Assembly (NCBI GenBank): GCA_002410125.1
Contig: DHQH01000115.1
Span: forward strand, 3,452-9,527
Direction of reading: 5' to 3'
DNA: 6,076 nucleotides
Source of the DNA: Alphaproteobacteria bacterium UBA5343
GTDB lineage: Bacteria > Pseudomonadota > Alphaproteobacteria > RF32 > UBA5343
Shown here: positions 5,841 through 6,076 of the stretch, piece by piece
Position numbering within the stretch: the stretch's first letter is position 1
Layout of the letters: each line of letters begins with the position of its first letter
Made by a program: the position numbers and the translations under genes
The notes under the pieces: generated by a model
Told to the model about the DNA's origin: nothing
The model's database searches: none
What the model saw: only the letters and a program-made list of their open reading frames with translations

Positions 5841-5915
5841 TACAGAATTTGCGAATAATAAAAAATTCACGTATGAATTGCTACGCTAGAATTTTTGATT
5901 TTCTGAATTCTTATT
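5837..5915. repeat. Palindromic repeat unit, copy 2 (79 bp)
   Basis: This unit shares a 21-base identical head (5837-5857, starting CTAATACAG) and a 16-base tail (5900-5915, one mismatch) with the unit at 5998-6076; the 42-bp cores differ. It folds as an extended hairpin: AGAATT/AATTCT (5844-5849 with 5906-5911), AAAAATTC/GAATTTTT (5861-5868 with 5889-5896), CGTA/TACG (5870-5873 with 5882-5885). The apex repeats that of copy 1. The head begins in the last codon of the Mur ligase and contains its TAA. It may act as a 3' hairpin of that mRNA. Confidence 0.8.
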
Positions 5916-5955
5916 ATCTGACTCATATAATAAAGAATATAGGAGAGTTAGTATA

Positions 5956-5994
5956 ATGAGTTCATATAATCAAGGGTGTGTTAGATTTTATTGA
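5956..5994 (+). CDS. Possible 12-codon ORF (MSSYNQGCVRFY) between repeat units
   Basis: ATG at 5956 is preceded by AGGAGAG (5941-5947) with 8-nt spacing, one of the best ribosome binding sites in the window. A perfect TATAAT (5926-5931) lies just upstream, though without a convincing -35. The frame stops at TGA 5992-5994, 3 nt before the next repeat. ACTCAT (5921-5926) could pair with ATGAGT (5956-5961) and occlude the start codon. It could be a micropeptide, a remnant of a gene cut by the repeat, or chance. I do not recognise the peptide. Confidence 0.3.
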   Translation: MSSYNQGCVRFY

Positions 5995-5997
5995 TAC

Positions 5998-6076
5998 CTA
6001 ATACAGAATTTGCGAATATTTTGCTCAAGTCATTTAGTCTTTCTAAAATCAATTGCAAAATTTCTTAATTCTTATT
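5998..6076. repeat. Palindromic repeat unit, copy 3 (79 bp)
   Basis: Same head and tail as the unit at 5837-5915 and the same 79-bp length, starting 161 bp later. Its core is unrelated in sequence yet also self-complementary: AGAATT/AATTCT (6005-6010 with 6067-6072), ATTTTGC/GCAAAAT (6018-6024 with 6055-6061), TTTAG/CTAAA around a TCTTT loop (6033-6037 with 6043-6047). The window ends at the last aligned base, so the element may continue. Confidence 0.78.

Noticed and set aside
5655..5870. Minus-strand ORF overlapping the Mur ligase end and repeat copy 2
   Set aside because: It is antisense to the conserved ligase C-terminus and partly encoded by the repeat; no independent support.

Overview
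This is an AT-rich bacterial segment, most likely from an alphaproteobacterium, perhaps a host-associated or genome-reduced lineage. The lineage call is inference. It rests on low GC, the rpmH-rnpA-yidD order, and a lipoprotein with an OmpA-like C-terminus of a type I associate with alphaproteobacteria. No rRNA or other phylogenetic marker is present.

Positions 1-625, minus strand: a housekeeping operon. A strong sigma-70-type promoter (TTGACT, 17 bp, TATAAA) drives rpmH (ribosomal protein L34, GTG start), then rnpA (RNase P protein). The first 11 codons of yidD (membrane insertion factor) follow at the window edge. rpmH and the yidD fragment are very short and easily missed.

Positions 655-2326, minus strand: a divergent copy of a palindromic repeat, a strong intrinsic terminator, a large outer-membrane-type lipoprotein gene, an intergenic stretch, a second intrinsic terminator, and tRNA-Arg(ACG) with an encoded CCA end.

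Positions 2394-5840: two divergent gene pairs. On the minus strand, a TetR-family regulator precedes a small polytopic membrane protein with an HELSH zinc motif (M50-like). On the plus strand, a secreted protein of unknown function precedes a MurC-like Mur ligase paralogue. Between the pairs, a perfect 6-3-6 palindrome lies exactly in the spacer of the tetR promoter, so an autoregulatory operator is the natural reading. It may also control the divergent envelope pair. A regulated envelope or cell-wall module is plausible but unproven.

Positions 5837-6076: two 79-bp repeat units with near-identical ends and unrelated cores. Each folds into its own extended hairpin. The first begins at the stop codon of the Mur ligase. 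A 12-codon ORF with a good ribosome binding site sits between them. With the copy at 655-722, this makes a small dispersed palindromic repeat family, the least explained structure in the window.
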